From assembly GCA_016711405.1 (NCBI GenBank), contig JADJSZ010000019.1, positions 36,057 through 100,056 of the forward strand: 64,000 bases of DNA, written 5' to 3'. The position numbers were made by a program, and so were the translations under genes. Origin of the DNA: Candidatus Hadersleviella danica. GTDB lineage: Bacteria; Chloroflexota; Anaerolineae; Promineifilales; Promineifilaceae. Positions 44,095 through 52,053 of this stretch are shown here, piece by piece (within the stretch, counting starts at the first letter, position 1; the number at the start of each line of letters is the position of its first letter). The notes under the pieces were generated by a model, which made no database searches, was not told the origin of the DNA, and saw nothing but the letters and a program-made list of their open reading frames with translations.

Positions 44095-44190
44095 GGTGTG
44101 GATGAGGGGGGATGGACGGCCGTGAGACTGTTTTGCCAGCGAAGGTGACTCTGGAGCTGGGAGGGATGAAACGCGGGGGCGGCGGGTGGG
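44095..44190 (+). pseudogene. Degenerate copy of the hyuB 3' end
   Basis: Contains the 25-bp identity with 41681-41705 and nearby matches: GTGGATG before it, and CTGGAG, GATGAAACGC, GGGGGCGG and GGGGATGG after it. It does not encode a usable protein. Together with the real hyuB end it brackets the ATPase-DUF4276 pair as direct repeats. Confidence 0.6.
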
Positions 44191-44273
44191 GATGGCTCGG
44201 TTGAGGAGTGAGTGGTTGAGGCGGGGAAGGCGGCCGTTGTAGAGGCGAACCGCCGCCTTCGGCGACGGTTTTA

Positions 44274-44935
44274 TTATTGCACTTGCCCTTTTTTGATTAA
44301 AACTGGTGTTAGATGTTCAGGGATGCCTTGCAATCTGATTTGAATGCACCCAAATTTATATGCGTCTTCAATTTGTTTGCCTGCTCCTAATGCTTGATAA
44401 AAGCCAACGGCAAAAGCGATAGCGGCTTTATCACCAATCGCTTGGTTCATTCCGATAACATATTCAATATGTTCGGCAATAGCCTTTGCCTGAATTTCTG
44501 AATAACAAGCATTCAATAGAACACAACTTGCTTGGCTGGAGAATTGCTCAAACAATGCCGCTAATGCGTCAGGTTGAACAAGTTGCGTCTGTCCAGTTAT
44601 ATTTTCAAAACACAACGCACCTGAAGAAGTGCCGTGACCAGAAAAATGAACGATTTTGGTTGTGTATTGAGTAATGCTTGACTAATATCTGTTGGTCGAA
44701 CTGATAATTGTGGCAATTCCAACTTGAAATCATCTCGCAATTTGGCAAGTTTGAGCTTCTCTTGAATTTCTCGAAATTCCACACCTAGTCGCAACCGTGA
44801 TGCGTCTGTAGGGTCAGCGGCAAGAAATAGAATTGAAGTTGATTTGGCGCGTTCTCTAACAGAATCGCCTTTATGTTTTTGGAAAGGATGTGACGATTCG
44901 CCCTTTCTAATAGCGCGAGTTATCGTTTCTTTCAA
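44274..44935 (-). CDS. CHAT-domain caspase-like protein, one-base frameshift
   Basis: About 220 residues once the frames 44274-44615 and 44597-44935 are joined. It is almost only a CHAT domain. The N-terminal strand-helix part reads STSILFLAADPTDASRLRLGVEFREIQEKL, which is the usual CHAT start. The catalytic His lies in VHFSGHGTSSGAL and the Cys in VLLNACYSEIQAKAIAEHI, followed by YVIGMNQAIGDKAAIAFAVGFYQALGAG. The frame is restored if the A4 run in CCAAAATCG had five bases, giving PKIVHFSGHG. Such minimal CHAT proteins work with partner proteins. The unknown gene 45014-46296, on the same strand 80 bp upstream, is the obvious candidate. Confidence 0.8.
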
Positions 44936-45013
44936 TTGGTAATCAACTCAGTCATACGGGAGGATGTTTTCACTCAGAAAAATCTCTGACAATCTATTTG
45001 CTAAAGGCGTACA

Positions 45014-46296
45014 TCATCGGTTTTCTATACAAGTTTCAATAACATGCTTCATTTTGCTTGGAAAATTATTGAAAGAATTACAAGTAAATCCAGCAAAGAA
45101 TAAAGGCTCAAAACTGATGTTGTGTGTCTGAAGAAAGAAAACAAATGTTGGGTCAATGCTGATGGGAATGCCCAATGCCTTAAATTCATTTCTCATATAT
45201 CGCCAATGCTCATCGGGTATTGTATTGCCTTCATAGATGAGAGGCGTAAAGATATGAAAACTGCGTCCACTAAAGGAAGAAATCTTGCTCTGGTTTGCTT
45301 TTAAAGTATTCAACGAATTCGTTATCCATTGAAGAAAAGAACGCAATCATAAATTTCGAATCTTGGAGACTCAGTTGCCGTTCATTCATAAACTTTACAA
45401 CTTCGTCAATCCATTGTTCTGTTGGGTGAATATGCCACATAGTTTTCTCTCCAACGGGGGCGCGATTTATTGCTGATTCCGTCTTGTATGTTACTGGGTT
45501 GTGAATATCCAAATATTCAAGAACATTCAAAAGAAATGTTCGATTGTTTTCTTTCCGTTTTATCTTTACCATCTGTCACGAAATAACCAGTTATCAAAAT
45601 CTCTATTCCGTCAGAATCGTTAAATACGCCGTAGACAGCGTTGTTTTTGCCGTGTATATCCCAATCGTTGTACGCCTTTACAAAACTCTTAAAGCCTGCG
45701 GTTAGTAGTACCCTGTATCCGAACCAAGTCGTTAAATCACTTCTTCGTTTGATTACCAGTGCATCGCTTGACTCAACCCAAAGCACATCTTGAAAAATTA
45801 CAGTGTCTTGAATAGCACAATATTTTTTTAGTGTTTCAACATCTGTGTGGGCTATTTCGCTTTCGGCTGAACCACGAATATTGGGAAGTTCGCCTCTACC
45901 TTGTATGTCGTTCTTTTTCTTGAGAATTCCGCAACCGAAGCCCGCATACATCTCATCAAACAGTTTTCGGTTCTGGTTATAGTCATTGTATTCCAAGCCA
46001 CAGTGAAGAATAATGCACCCTTTGAGTTTGAGTTCGTTTAACCATTCTCTACTTGGAAATAATCTATCGGCAGACCCCAATTCCAAATATTAAAACGTCA
46101 GGGCGAAATTCGGATACTTCAGCGAAGGGGAAATCACGTCATTTTGTAAATTCACCCACTTTTCTTTGTCTTCAACAATGAAGTGTGCAAAGCGGACATT
46201 ATGCCCGCGCCGTTCAATGTCTTCTACGAAATATAGCGACTTGGTATAGCGCAATCCATTAGCACGAAGCCTGTGGTAAAGAAAAAGTACGTTCAT
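45014..46296 (-). CDS. Unknown protein next to the CHAT gene, at least four frame breaks
   Basis: Four frames form one product of about 425 residues. The start MNVLFLYHRLRANGLRY looks like a Rossmann-type N-terminal strand, with VDVLIFGIG-like sequence (FRPDVLIFGIG) and GCIILHCGLEYND. The middle has VFNDSDGIEILITGYFVTDG, which resembles a GATase-like core in pattern only. The C-terminal part (HPTEQWIDEVVKFM; FFSSMDNEFVEYF; SGRSFHIFTPLIYEG) is a separate alpha/beta domain. The breaks fall at CCCC and GGGG runs and in the A-rich part, so the gene may be intact in the organism. I do not recognise the family. It is preceded by repeat R2 and the cassette promoter P2, and followed by the CHAT gene. 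Confidence 0.55.
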
Positions 46297-46348
46297 TTTG
46301 AAGGTGTCATTATGTAATTTATTTTCTGATATGACACTGACGGAATCT

Positions 46349-46389
46349 GCGTAACTATGTTATTAGACTGTCACTTGTCGAATAATGTG
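46349..46389 (-). repeat. R2 repeat, copy 1
   Basis: On the minus strand: TTATTCGACAAGTGACAGTC, then TAATAACATAGTTACGC. It lies about 55 bp before the start codon and after P2. It shares CAGTCTAATAACATAGTT with copies at 59674 and 60594. Confidence 0.65.
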
Positions 46390-46442
46390 TGAAATAAGCG
46401 GTTTAGGTTGTTCAGTCTACAGCTATCCATTTTTGAGAAGAG

Positions 46443-46470
46443 AGTTTAGCAGGTGGCCGAGAAGCGTCAA
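46443..46470 (-). promoter_or_regulatory. Conserved cassette promoter P2
   Basis: TTGACG, 16 bp ending CCACCTGC, TAAACT. About 145 bp upstream of the unknown CHAT-adjacent gene. Confidence 0.75.
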
Positions 46471-46539
46471 GGGGGGAATCAGTGGAGAGGTTGGCTCCCC
46501 CCACCCGGCTCCCCCCCGCTATACATCTGACACGGCCGC

Positions 46540-46854
46540 TTACCGCGTAACCGTAATCCCAAAAGCCTTCCAATGCTCCTGCGGCGTAGACAACTTAATC
46601 CGCTTGCTCACATTAGATTGTTTGGCCTTCGCTTGCTTCAGCTTATCATTCAACTCCTTCGTCTTCGTCTTCAACTGCGCCTTAAGATCCTCCTGCTCAG
46701 CATTAAGCGCATCCAGCTCATCGGCAAAGGCATTTAGTGCGGCCGAATCAGCCGGCACAACACCAGAGCCAGTGAGGTCGTCCAGCCGCGTGGTAATCCC
46801 GCTGGCCATTGTGCGAAGGTCAGAAACTTGTTGCGAAAAAGAAACAGTAGACAT
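46540..46854 (-). CDS. Small coiled-coil protein, paralogue 1
   Basis: A 104-residue protein beginning MSTVSFSQQVSDLRTMASG, about 70 percent identical over its length to the product of 47191-47505. A helix of hydrophobic heptads with many Gln/Lys/Glu (LNAEQEDLKAQLKTKTKELNDKLKQAKAKQSNV) suggests a two-stranded coiled coil. The end (STPQEHWKAFGITVTR) is also conserved. No known family. Its promoter (TAGACA, 17 bp, TAAATT) is duplicated with the gene. AAAGGAG lies just before the start. Confidence 0.7.
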   Translation of the reverse strand: MSTVSFSQQVSDLRTMASGITTRLDDLTGSGVVPADSAALNAFADELDALNAEQEDLKAQLKTKTKELNDKLKQAKAKQSNVSKRIKLSTPQEHWKAFGITVTR

Positions 46855-46896
46855 ATCGAACTCCTTTTGGTAAAAATTTTAATCCCGGAAGCACAA

Positions 46897-46925
46897 AATT
46901 TAGCAAATAAAAGCGGCGCTGTCTA
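46897..46925 (-). promoter_or_regulatory. Promoter of coiled-coil paralogue 1
   Basis: TAGACA, 17 bp, TAAATT (preceded by TTTGC). It is nearly identical to the one at 47549-47577. Confidence 0.6.
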
Positions 46926-46983
46926 GCCTAGAATTTTATGTATTCAGGATTCTTCAAAAGTCCGTTAATTTAGGAAAAATCAC

Positions 46984-47145
46984 GTTGTAGGGGCGAGAAG
47001 GCGCGGGAAGGATTTAATGGAAACATGTGGGAGGAATTCCGCGCCTCCTCGCCCTTGGTAGTTGCCGTGCCACGGGCGAGGAGGCGGCGAGAGGGCATGG
47101 TGTGTTTTGCATTGGCATCATGCGCCGCCTTCTCGCCCCTACAAC
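46984..47145. repeat. Palindromic element with 20-bp terminal inverted repeats
   Basis: GTTGTAGGGGCGAGAAGGCG and CGCCTTCTCGCCCCTACAAC are perfect complements bounding 162 bp. Inside is a second inverted pair, GCGCCTCCTCGCCC / GGGCGAGGAGGCGG. It lies between the two coiled-coil paralogues and encodes nothing. Confidence 0.8.
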
Positions 47146-47190
47146 ATGGCGCAGGTGGGGAGAGAGCTTCTAAAGAGGGAATTGGGCCGT

Positions 47191-47505
47191 TTACCGCTTG
47201 GCCGTAATGCCAAAAGCCACCCAATGCTCCTGCGGCGCAGATAGTTTTATCCGCTTCCGCACGTTGGCCTGTTTCGCCTTTGCTTCCCTTATCTTGGCAT
47301 ACAACTCCCGCGTTTTGGTCTTCAATTGCGCTTTCAAATCCTCTTGCTCGGCATTGATTTGGTCCAGCTCATCGGCAAAAGCGTTTAGCACGGCCGCATC
47401 GGCCGCCAATACACCTCCGCTCGTCAGGTCATCCAGCCGCGTGGTAATGCCGCTGGCCATTGTGCGCAGGTCAGAAACTTGTTGCGAAAAAGTAATATTA
47501 GGCAT
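47191..47505 (-). CDS. Small coiled-coil protein, paralogue 2
   Basis: A 104-residue protein (MPNITFSQQVSDLRTMASGI...), clearly a tandem duplicate of 46540-46854: the same length, coiled-coil core (INAEQEDLKAQLKTKTRELYAKIREAKAKQANVRKRIKL) and end (APQEHWVAFGITAKR). Differences cluster around the Gly/Ala/Ser stretch near residue 30 and in the helix. It may form homo- or heterodimers with its paralogue. AAAGGAG lies before the start. Function unknown. Confidence 0.7.
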   Translation of the reverse strand: MPNITFSQQVSDLRTMASGITTRLDDLTSGGVLAADAAVLNAFADELDQINAEQEDLKAQLKTKTRELYAKIREAKAKQANVRKRIKLSAPQEHWVAFGITAKR

Positions 47506-47548
47506 GTCAAACTCCTTTGGCTAAAAATTGTTCATCACATGAGTATAG

Positions 47549-47577
47549 AATTTAGCAAATAAAGATGCCTCTGTCTA
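47549..47577 (-). promoter_or_regulatory. Promoter of coiled-coil paralogue 2
   Basis: TAGACA, 17 bp, TAAATT, with TTTGC before the -10. Confidence 0.6.
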
Positions 47578-47596
47578 GCTTAGAAGCTAATTGAGT

Positions 47597-47805
47597 TAGA
47601 CAAACTTCTTGTCTATATAAACAAAACTCTTGTCTATGTAGACAAAACTCTTGTCCATGTAGACAAAACTCTTGTCCATGTAGACAAAACTCTTGTCCAT
47701 GTAGACAAAACTCTTGTCCATGTAGACAAAACTCTTGTCCATGTAGACAAAACTCTTGTCCATGTAGACAAAACCCTTGTCCATGTGGACAAAGCCTTGT
47801 CTGTA
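47597..47805. repeat. Minisatellite of about nine 21-bp units
   Basis: The unit GTCCATGTAGACAAAACTCTT is repeated about nine times, with the outer units diverged. Each unit holds two near-palindromes, GTCYATGTAGAC and GACAAAACTCTTGTC. The frames stay open (21 is a multiple of 3) and would encode MDKSFVY heptads, but there is no start or ribosome site to suggest a real gene. Its unit size and internal symmetry are like plasmid replication iterons; no rep gene is seen. Confidence 0.85.
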
Positions 47806-47877
47806 AGCGATTGGGAAGATGGAGAGGTGGCTCCCTCCAAAATGGCTCTGGCTGGGGTTAAGTTGTTGAAGAAGGGA

Positions 47878-48357
47878 AGGGAGGGGGTTCTCCCTTTGGC
47901 CCCCCCCCCCCTCCCTTCCCCCCCGGCGGCCCCCCCCCCCGCCTTTCGGGGGGGGGGGGGGCCCCGCCCCCCCCCTTCCTCCGGGCCTTCTTGCTTGCCC
48001 CCCCCCGGCCGCCGCGGGGGGGGGGCGCGCCGGGGGGCCCCCCGCGGGGGGGGGGGTCGCCTTCTCCCCCCCGGGGCCGGCCCTGCCCCCCCCCCCTCCC
48101 CCTTTCCCCCCCCCCGCCCCGCCCCCCCGCCCCCTCCCCCCCTCCTCCCTCCCGCCTCCGGCGCCTTTCCCGGGGGCCCCCCCGGCCCCCCCGCCCCGGC
48201 CGCGGGGCGGCCCCCCCCCTCCCGCCTCCCCCCCCGGCCTGGGGCCGGGTCCCCGCGGGGGGGGGGGGGGGGGCTTTCCCGCGCGGGGGGGGGGGGGGGG
48301 GGGGGGGGGCCCGGGGGGGGGGGGGGGGGGGGCGGCCCCCCCCCCCCCCCCCCGGTT
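47878..48357. other. Almost pure G/C island, suspected artefact
   Basis: About 480 bp made almost only of G and C runs (many of 8-18 bases) that break up into neither genes nor sensible repeats. It abuts the end of the sensor kinase gene exactly at its stop codon. Open frames across it are Pro/Gly/Arg homopolymers and are rejected. Confidence 0.8.
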
Positions 48358-49534
48358 AGCTCGCGGCTTTCCCCTCGCCGTGCTTCCCCTCTTCCACAGC
48401 GGGCTGGCGAGGAATGCGCACGGTAACCGTCGTGCCTTCCTCGGCCGTCGAAGTCACCTCAATCGTGCCCCCCTTGGCATTCACAATCTCGCGCACAATG
48501 TACAAGCCCAGCCCAATGCTCCCCGCCACCCGGCGCAAGGCTGATTCGGCCGTGTCATAACGCACCAGCGGGTTAAAGAGCGTCGGCAGTACCTCGGGCG
48601 GGATGGGCGTGCCTTCATTATGCACGCTCAACATCACCAACGCGCCTTCGGAGACGGCCGAGAGTTCAACTGGCTCATCTTTTGCCCCGTACTGAAGCGC
48701 GTTGCCCAACAAATTAGAGACAATCTGTTGAAGTCGGGCCGCATCCCAATGGCCAATGAGGTCGCCCTGCGCATTAAAGTGCAGGGTGCGCTGGGGGTGC
48801 GTCACGTGGAATCCATCAATCACTTCACGGCAGAGTATTTGCAGATCAACCGGCTCGCGGTTCAGCGGCATGGCACTGCCCAGCCACGTTGATGTGAAGT
48901 CAATCATATCCGTGACCAAGGTAGCCATCACCTCCGATTGCCGGTCAATCATGGCCAGCATTTCACCAGATCTCTGGTCTTCATTTTCATGCGCCACAAG
49001 CTGTGCGCCCATGCGGATAGAGTTCAGCGGGCTACGCAAATCGTGGCCAAGAATCGCTAGAAACAATAGGCGAGACCGATTGACGCGCTCGGTGTAACGG
49101 CCGATAGCCTCAACCAGCGATTGGTCAATCGCCTCGTTAAAGCGGGTGATGTCATCGAGGTCGTCGAGGTCGAACTGCGCCACGCTCTTGCGCCACAGAC
49201 GCAGAACACTGGCACGCAGGGCGCGGTATTCAGACACAACCTCCATGATATTGAATCCCGAACCAACGCGCTCCTCGGCGTGCTGGGTCGAGGCAGTGTC
49301 GAGTTGATCGCTGGCCGTGCTATCCGCCCCGCCCTCGCCTTTGGATTTATCCGTCTGCTGGGCAAGGCTCTGGTCGGCCTCCATGTCCCGCGCCGTTGCC
49401 CGCAGAATCGCCCCCGCGTCGTCACGCAGGGCGCGTTTGGTCATCGTCGCCCCCGGCGCAAGGCTGGCCGCAAACGCTTCCCATTCGGCAAGAATAGGCT
49501 CGATGTTTGCGAGAATAAATTTGGCTAATTGCAT
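48356..49534 (-). CDS. Sensor histidine kinase with RsbRD-type N-terminal domain
   Basis: A 392-residue soluble kinase. The first 50 residues resemble the N-terminal RsbRD sensory domain (FILANIEPILAEWEAFAASL... LRDDAGAILRATARDM). A linker with low-complexity Ser/Glu is followed by a helical region (MEVVSEYRALRASVLRLWRK). The phosphoacceptor H164 is in ILGHDLRSPLNSIRMGAQ. The HATPase domain has the N box NLLGNALQYG, RYDTAESALRRVAGSIGLGLYIVREIV and GGTIEVTSTAEEGTTVTVRIP. No membrane helix is seen. It is an orphan kinase with no response regulator nearby. Confidence 0.88.
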   Translation of the reverse strand: MQLAKFILANIEPILAEWEAFAASLAPGATMTKRALRDDAGAILRATARDMEADQSLAQQTDKSKGEGGADSTASDQLDTASTQHAEERVGSGFNIMEVVSEYRALRASVLRLWRKSVAQFDLDDLDDITRFNEAIDQSLVEAIGRYTERVNRSRLLFLAILGHDLRSPLNSIRMGAQLVAHENEDQRSGEMLAMIDRQSEVMATLVTDMIDFTSTWLGSAMPLNREPVDLQILCREVIDGFHVTHPQRTLHFNAQGDLIGHWDAARLQQIVSNLLGNALQYGAKDEPVELSAVSEGALVMLSVHNEGTPIPPEVLPTLFNPLVRYDTAESALRRVAGSIGLGLYIVREIVNAKGGTIEVTSTAEEGTTVTVRIPRQPAVEEGKHGEGKAAS

Positions 49535-49568
49535 GGATTGTTCCTTGGGATTGTCTCAGCCTGTGGCG

Positions 49569-49609
49569 GCCGAACAATGTGATTAGGTTGCAGAGTGTGG
49601 GGGATAAGG
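49569..49609 (-). repeat. R2 repeat, copy 2 (diverged)
   Basis: Minus strand: TTATCCCCCACACTCTGCAA, then CCTAATCACATTGTTCGGC, about 35 bp before the kinase start. It aligns with the other copies at ATCC, GCA-, CTAAT-ACAT-GTT and GGC. Confidence 0.55.
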
Positions 49610-49667
49610 TGGGAAATAAATTGTTTAGGCTCTCTGTTTTTCATGGTCATCATCTGGCATTTTGTTT

Positions 49668-49732
49668 ATGGGTGTAATCGTGTAATGGTGTATTAAAATA
49701 CACCATTACACCTATAAACTAATACACCCATC
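49668..49732. repeat. Paired inverted repeat (GTGTAATGG family)
   Basis: GTGTAATCGTGTAATGGTGT is matched by ACACCATTACACC and further ACACCC words. It resembles the element at 84-178. Confidence 0.75.
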
Positions 49733-49768
49733 CAAAATATCAGTTTGTGACTTATTGACAGTATAGAC

Positions 49769-49796
49769 AGTCTAACAGGTGGGGGGGGCGCGTCAA
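49769..49796 (-). promoter_or_regulatory. Conserved cassette promoter P3
   Basis: TTGACG, 16 bp, TAGACT, with spacer CGCCCCCCCCACCTGT. It lies about 235 bp upstream of the kinase start, with R2 between them. Confidence 0.7.
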
Positions 49797-50039
49797 GGGG
49801 GGGAATTGCAGGGCTTTGCAAAGTCATCCCGTAGGGGGGAGAAGGCAATTCCAGAGAAACCTCCGCCCTCTGCGCTCTTCGCGGTTAGAAAAAACCGCCA
49901 TAGAGATGTGTCACTCATCAGGATAGCTCTCTCTAAATTGGCTCTGGCGAGGGGGGAGGTGTTGAAGAGGGGGGAGAGACGGCCGTGTGCCATTGTTCGG
50001 CGTAACTGCCTATTTTAGAACAATCACACAATCTCTCAG

Positions 50040-50678
50040 CTACCATATAGTTGGAATAGCTTCTCGAAGCCACCATGTCCAAAACGCTAACCGTTTTAGG
50101 TTATTGGGTTTGGGTGCTAATGCAATCGGATAAGGAGGCCCCTCTGCATAGACGGTAGAGGCATAAAAATGAACATCATTCAACATGAAATCAGTTGAAT
50201 CAGGGCGTTGGTAATCAATATCATCCGCTTCGTTAAAACCATCCCAAAGTGCCAAGGAATAAGCGGCTACGGCCGCCATTCCCCCCACCCCAGCCATGTT
50301 TCTTGTCTGGTCGGTTAATTCAGTTACATAGTCCCATCGTTGTTCAATGTCATGTGCAATTTTCCCTTCATCTATCGTTTCCCGTAATTGAGACACCACC
50401 TCAATTTGATGAAGAATAGACTCAATTGTATTGTCTTGCGGCCATACACTGTTCCAAGCAGATAACACAAACAAAACAGATGTTTTGGCTAACCGTATTC
50501 TCCTTAAATACCCCGAATTATCATTCGGCTGAGAAAACAATTGCGGGCCAAGTGCCAAATAAATAGCTTCCCGATATCCTAAATTTAAATGGTGATAGGG
50601 ATCATTTGCTATATGCTGTAAAGACAGTTCTATCAGCATGTTCAATTCTTTTGGCAGGGTCATAAATTCTTGAATCAT
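50040..50678 (-). CDS. Imm5-like putative immunity protein
   Basis: A 212-residue soluble protein. The pattern of an N-terminal helix, a central stretch with LVFVLSAWNSVWPQDNTIESILHQIE (in family form, xxWxxxxPxDxxP), then AAVAAYSLALWDGF, is like Imm5-type immunity proteins of polymorphic toxin systems, but the match is by pattern only. The start ATG overlaps the stop of the upstream membrane gene by 4 nt, so translation is coupled. Alternative: an unrelated helical protein. No toxin gene is seen nearby. Confidence 0.4.
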   Translation of the reverse strand: MIQEFMTLPKELNMLIELSLQHIANDPYHHLNLGYREAIYLALGPQLFSQPNDNSGYLRRIRLAKTSVLFVLSAWNSVWPQDNTIESILHQIEVVSQLRETIDEGKIAHDIEQRWDYVTELTDQTRNMAGVGGMAAVAAYSLALWDGFNEADDIDYQRPDSTDFMLNDVHFYASTVYAEGPPYPIALAPKPNNLKRLAFWTWWLREAIPTIW

Positions 50679-51121
50679 TCATTTCTATGATTTCTGAAAA
50701 GAAAATAATTATAAATACAAAGCCCCAGCGTCAATATCAGCACCAGAATATCCATAGCAGATGCTTCCGCCCCAATCACATGCCACCGATTGCGAAAGAA
50801 AAATGTGATCAAATCTAGCAGAAACATAGAAACAAAAGTAGCCACTGAAAAATAAAATGCCATTTCCTTTCTCAGCAACATGAATAACAGTGTCGCTAGG
50901 CCGCCAAAGATATTGATAGTCCAAAATATCAGCAGAACTAAAGGATAATTTGTAAAATAATCAATGACAGTTTGATTGTAACCAAGATACTCGAAATAAC
51001 CTTGATTATGACTGACTGTCATCAGGTAATCATAGGCCCCAATCCCATAAAGAAACAAAAACAAGGCAACGACGAGAAGTAGATGCCAACTATAGCGAAC
51101 CCGCTTTTCCTGATTGCTCAT
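50675..51121 (-). CDS. Four-helix membrane protein
   Basis: A 148-residue protein from MSNQEKRVRYSW. Four membrane helices are visible at about 12-30, 62-85, 90-110 and 120-140, with aromatic-rich periplasmic loops (VSHNQGYFEYLGYNQTVIDYF). No family is recognised; the size and pattern resemble DoxX-like or small sensor membrane proteins. It overlaps the next gene by 4 nt, making a two-gene unit in the array. Confidence 0.7.
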   Translation of the reverse strand: MSNQEKRVRYSWHLLLVVALFLFLYGIGAYDYLMTVSHNQGYFEYLGYNQTVIDYFTNYPLVLLIFWTINIFGGLATLLFMLLRKEMAFYFSVATFVSMFLLDLITFFFRNRWHVIGAEASAMDILVLILTLGLCIYNYFLFRNHRNE

Positions 51122-51391
51122 TACACTCACCTATTATCTGATTGATTCGTAGCGACGGCTCTTAAACACCCCCTACATCTTTTATACCTCGAAAGATAAA
51201 GTCTAATTTTTATAGCAAAGGCGCAAAGATGCCAAGACACAAAGGGGTTTTCGGTGGATTAGCTCCCGAGGTCAAAATACAACGCTAGGGTTGAAAGCCC
51301 GTCTCATACTAGCCTAGGGTGAAGCCCTAGGAAGATGGGCGTAATAGATAGCTTACAAACAACGCACGACCGAAAGGGACTGAGGGAAACA
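51122..51391. other. Spacer without a gene
   Basis: Contains CTAGGGTTGAAAGCCC and AGCCTAGGGTGAAGCCCTAGG, a short inverted repeat, and no acceptable coding frame. Confidence 0.55.
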
Positions 51392-51559
51392 TTAATCCGC
51401 AAATAGTTTCCAATGACCCTCAGAGATCACGTCCACCACACCATCAACCACTTTGAGAGCGGTTTCGTCGTCCACCGCATACGCTGGCTCTGCAATGTCG
51501 GCCGCCCACCGCTCCGCGATGTTTTAAAGGAGCCGCATTACTCCTTCAACCAGCCTCAT
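51392..51559 (-). pseudogene. Fragment of a small protein gene, frameshifted
   Basis: A start (MRLVEGVMRLL) leads to a stop, but the next frame reads NIAERWAADIAEPAYAVDDE, then TALKVVDGVVDVISEGHWKLFAD and a stop. The second part is well composed, with acidic and aromatic residues. It is either a short gene with one frame break or a remnant. No family is recognised. Confidence 0.3.
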
Positions 51560-51582
51560 TTAAAGTTGGGTGGCATGAATGG

Positions 51583-51945
51583 TTAGGCACTACTTTGGGC
51601 TACCGCCCATGCCAGAGGCAGATATTGCGCCACATTTTTCTCCGCAATATCTTTTTCGGCATACAGCTTGATGTGTCGCCGCCCTTTGCCGCCACCTTCA
51701 AGGTGGCCAAAGGTGTCTACGATGTTGGCTCCACGGCCGAACTCCACCGAAACATGCTGTTTATAGGCAAACACGCCACAGAACGATACGCCTGAGGAGA
51801 ACAGAATGCCGCCATACTTCACCTCCTCCGTTACGTCTGGAATCGTTTTTTTGACGAGCGTGCGCACAGACTCAACCAAGGCGTATTGTTCGCCACCTAG
51901 AAAACGAAGGTCATCCAGAAATGCTTCAACAGTTTGTTTCGCCAT
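51583..51945 (-). CDS. DUF1801 family protein
   Basis: A 120-residue protein of the DUF1801 fold (a YdhG-like alpha/beta fold, sometimes linked with iron-sulphur or stress). Signatures are VEAFLDDLRFLGGEQYALVESVRTLVKKTIPDVTEEVKYGGILFS, then VFAYKQHVSVEFGRGA and HIKLYAEKDIAEKNVAQYL. The start MAKQTVEAF is preceded by AAGGAACT. Right after the stop on the minus strand comes TGCCTAACCATTC, which looks like the beginning of an integron attC site (RYYYAAC). Promoter P4 is 53 bp upstream. Confidence 0.82.
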   Translation of the reverse strand: MAKQTVEAFLDDLRFLGGEQYALVESVRTLVKKTIPDVTEEVKYGGILFSSGVSFCGVFAYKQHVSVEFGRGANIVDTFGHLEGGGKGRRHIKLYAEKDIAEKNVAQYLPLAWAVAQSSA

Positions 51946-51998
51946 CTTGTAGTTCCTTGTGCTTTGCGAGTGGGGTGTGGGGTGCCCCTGATAAAGCG

Positions 51999-52026
51999 AG
52001 TTTAGCAGGTGGGGGAGATGGGTCAA
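51999..52026 (-). promoter_or_regulatory. Conserved cassette promoter P4
   Basis: TTGACC, 16 bp ending CCCCCACCTGC, TAAACT. About 53 bp upstream of the DUF1801 start. Confidence 0.75.
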
Positions 52027-52053
52027 GAAGAGAAGAGATGGAGGGGAAAGCCT

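Larger units (their letters stand above)
49535..50039. other. Spacer with R2, hairpin, P3 and diverged repeat
   Basis: No gene is accepted here. It contains R2 (49569), a paired repeat (49668), P3 (49769), a CTGCGCTCTTCGCGG stretch and the GGCTCTGGCGAGGGGGGAGG sequence near 49940 that recurs at 47840 and 56225. Confidence 0.6.

Noticed and set aside
47597..47805. 21-bp repeats as a CRISPR array, or as a gene for an MDKSFVY-repeat peptide
   Set aside because: There are no unique spacers between the units and no cas genes; no credible start or ribosome site supports a peptide gene.
47785..48426. Open frame through the G/C island giving a Pro/Gly-rich protein
   Set aside because: Its sequence is the translation of homopolymer runs and cannot be trusted as coding.
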